From Prorocentrum cordatum (Eukaryota; Sar; Dinophyceae; Prorocentrales; Prorocentraceae): 64,000 nucleotides of DNA. The notes under the pieces were generated by a model. That model was not told the origin of the DNA. It saw only the letters and a program-made list of their open reading frames with translations, and ran no database searches. This document shows, piece after piece, positions 62,839 through 64,000 of the stretch. Every line of letters starts with the position of its first letter. The first letter of the stretch is position 1. The stretch lies in NCBI GenBank assembly GCA_963575745.1, contig CAUYUJ010006335.1, forward strand, positions 1,102,393 to 1,166,392, written 5' to 3'. The position numbers were made by a program, and so were the translations under genes.

Positions 62839-63020
62839 TAAGAGGATTTGAAGACGCCGCCGAGCAGGAAGTCCACATGCAGGAGCTTAGAAAAATCGGC
62901 TCTTGGATGCCTGTCGGGACGTTCTTCGCGCGCTCTTGGGGGCAATTTGTAGGTTTTTGGGGCCCTCTTGGGGACCGTTGGGGCCTCTTCGTCGCCATGC
63001 GTTGGACTCCAAGCTATGCA

Positions 63021-63110
63021 GAACCGGAGCGCGCGCGAAACGCGCGCGATCGTTCTAGTATATACATAGAGAGAGAGAGAAATAAATAACTATATATATA
63101 TATATACATA
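63021..63110. repeat. Second hairpin module with AT tract
   Basis: AGAACCGGAGCGCGCGCGAA followed by a GCGCGCGATCGTTCTAGTAT segment matches 4096-4140. It runs into GA and TA microsatellites at 63068-63110. Confidence 0.65.
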
Positions 63111-63189
63111 CACGCATATACATGATACATAGTTACACATATTTGTCATACTAATAATAATAAACAAATGCGCCCCCCCCCCCTGCGGG

Positions 63190-63221
63190 CCCCACACACA
63201 CACACGCGCGCGCACACACAC

Positions 63222-63268
<47 letters not shown>
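63190..63268. repeat. (CA)n microsatellite
   Basis: CACACACACGCGCGCGCACA with a long pure CA run to 63268. Confidence 0.95.
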
Positions 63269-63270
<2 letters not shown>

Positions 63271-63391
63271 CCCCCCCGTGACATCTGCGGAACGCTGCTG
63301 GCACCGCGCCCCCTGGCCTCCTGGGGAACCCCCAAAACGCCCAAGGACAGCCCCAGACCACCCCAGAACATGCCCAAGATGGCGCAGTGCC

Positions 63392-63982
63392 TCAGGCGCA
63401 ACAGGCGGCAGCCTGATCGCCGCCGCCTCGGCGTCCCACACCTCGCCGCGCGCCCTCGGGAAGCGGCGCACCGCGCTGCCCCCCCTCGGCCTCGATATCG
63501 GCCCGCGGCCGCTTCCAAAGCCGCACCTCCGACGCGGGAGGCGGCGGCGTCGGCGCCTCCTCAGCGGCGGCGGCGGCGCCCTCCTCGGCGTCGCCGCCCT
63601 CCTCAGTGACGGCGGCGCCCTCCTCAGTGACGGCGGCGGCGCCCTCCTCGGCGTCGCCGCCCTCCCCAGCGACGGCGGCGGCGCCCTCCTCAGTGACGGC
63701 GGCGGCGCCCTCCTCAGTGACGGCGGTGGCGGCGGCTGGGGCCGCCGAGAGCTCGCGAGCTCGCTGGAGGAGCCGCCGACGAGGCGCCGCGGCGTTCTCA
63801 TCGAGCGAGGGCGCCGCGAACTCGTCGTCGCGGCGAGCGCGTTGCGGCCGCAGCGGCGCGGGCGCCGCGGCACCCGACGGCGCCACGGGCGGCTTCGCCA
63901 CGGGCGGCGGCGCCACGGGCGGCCTCGCCACGCGTGGCGGCGGCGCCGCGGGCGGCTTCGGCACGGGCGGCGGCGCCGTCAT
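63392..63982 (-). CDS. Pro/Ala-rich ORF with Glu-Glu-Gly repeats, possibly truncated by the window
   Basis: 196 codons. The N-terminal third is Pro/Ala (MTAPPPVPKPPAAPPPR), the middle has RARRDDEFAAPSLDENAAAP, followed by a repeat of AAAVTEEGAA units and an Arg/Gly end stopping at 63392. Not recognised, and the 9-12-bp DNA repeat (GGCGGCGCCCTCCTCAGTGA type) keeps other frames open too. A first codon beyond the window cannot be excluded, since the frame from 63995 is also open. The acidic middle looks coding, so a low-complexity protein is possible. Confidence 0.3.
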   Translation of the reverse strand: MTAPPPVPKPPAAPPPRVARPPVAPPPVAKPPVAPSGAAAPAPLRPQRARRDDEFAAPSLDENAAAPRRRLLQRARELSAAPAAATAVTEEGAAAVTEEGAAAVAGEGGDAEEGAAAVTEEGAAVTEEGGDAEEGAAAAAEEAPTPPPPASEVRLWKRPRADIEAEGGQRGAPLPEGARRGVGRRGGGDQAAACCA

Positions 63983-64000
63983 CCTCGGTGGGCACGCCGC

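Overview
The window reads as dinoflagellate nuclear DNA. Three things point that way. It carries relics of the dinoflagellate spliced leader (clearest at 22310-22343, and a minus-strand pair at 21464-21486). It carries decayed copies of retroelement and transposase families that I recall as typical of Symbiodiniaceae, Polarella and Prorocentrum. The rest is GC-rich sequence full of micro- and minisatellites, with genes in tandem arrays. No rRNA, tRNA, CRISPR or bacterial operon was found. Long open frames are unreliable here because GC-rich 3-bp and 30-bp repeats stay open in several frames, so calls rest on motifs and on internal repeat comparison.

Layout. 1-1.9 kb: GC-rich, no gene recognised. 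1.9-4.15 kb: an array of degenerate CCAAGAGGCCCC-type repeats studded with about 30-bp palindromes, framed by AT microsatellites. 4.4-10.7 kb: a decayed but structurally complete tyrosine-recombinase retrotransposon (DIRS/Ngaro-like) with an N-terminal domain, reverse transcriptase, RNase H, tyrosine recombinase and a cytosine-methyltransferase-like domain, plus split direct repeats in the order A1-genes-B1-A2-B2. 10.7-12.1 kb: GAT and GATCGA microsatellites. 12.5-14.8 kb: repeat families. 17.2-21.5 kb (minus): a two-ORF LINE with APE endonuclease and reverse transcriptase and spliced-leader relics at its 5' end. 22.3-24.3 kb: a spliced-leader relic followed by a frameshifted transposase-like pseudogene. 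25-30.4 kb: unrecognised ORFs and a fragment of another retroelement polyprotein (28.4-28.95 kb, minus).

31.1-41.55 kb holds three tandem copies (unit about 4 kb) of a gene for a secreted, Pro/Thr/Ala-repeat, mucin-like protein with a possible GPI-anchor tail. Copy 1 is truncated with a stop, copy 2 is intact, and copy 3 has a 1-bp frameshift. A fourth, 5' fragment lies at 21.8 kb. The copy 1 spacer carries a 1.13-kb segment bounded by a 7-bp repeat.

41.6-48.6 kb is almost wholly repetitive: a 342-bp satellite, a triplicated segment with AT tracts, 1.2 kb of ACACA-type repeat, an 82-bp repeat and an AT-rich minisatellite. 49-54 kb has small repeats, a nested palindrome and a 467-codon ORF built partly on a 30-bp minisatellite. 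56.5-60.45 kb (minus) is a decayed Helitron (zinc ribbons, HUH Rep, helicase with its middle lost) lying between copies of a 250-285-bp repeat. 61-62.8 kb is a 341-352-bp satellite, and the end holds AT and CA tracts and a Pro/Ala-rich minus ORF. Apart from mucin copy 2 and a few unrecognised ORFs, nearly all recognisable coding sequence is mobile-element debris.
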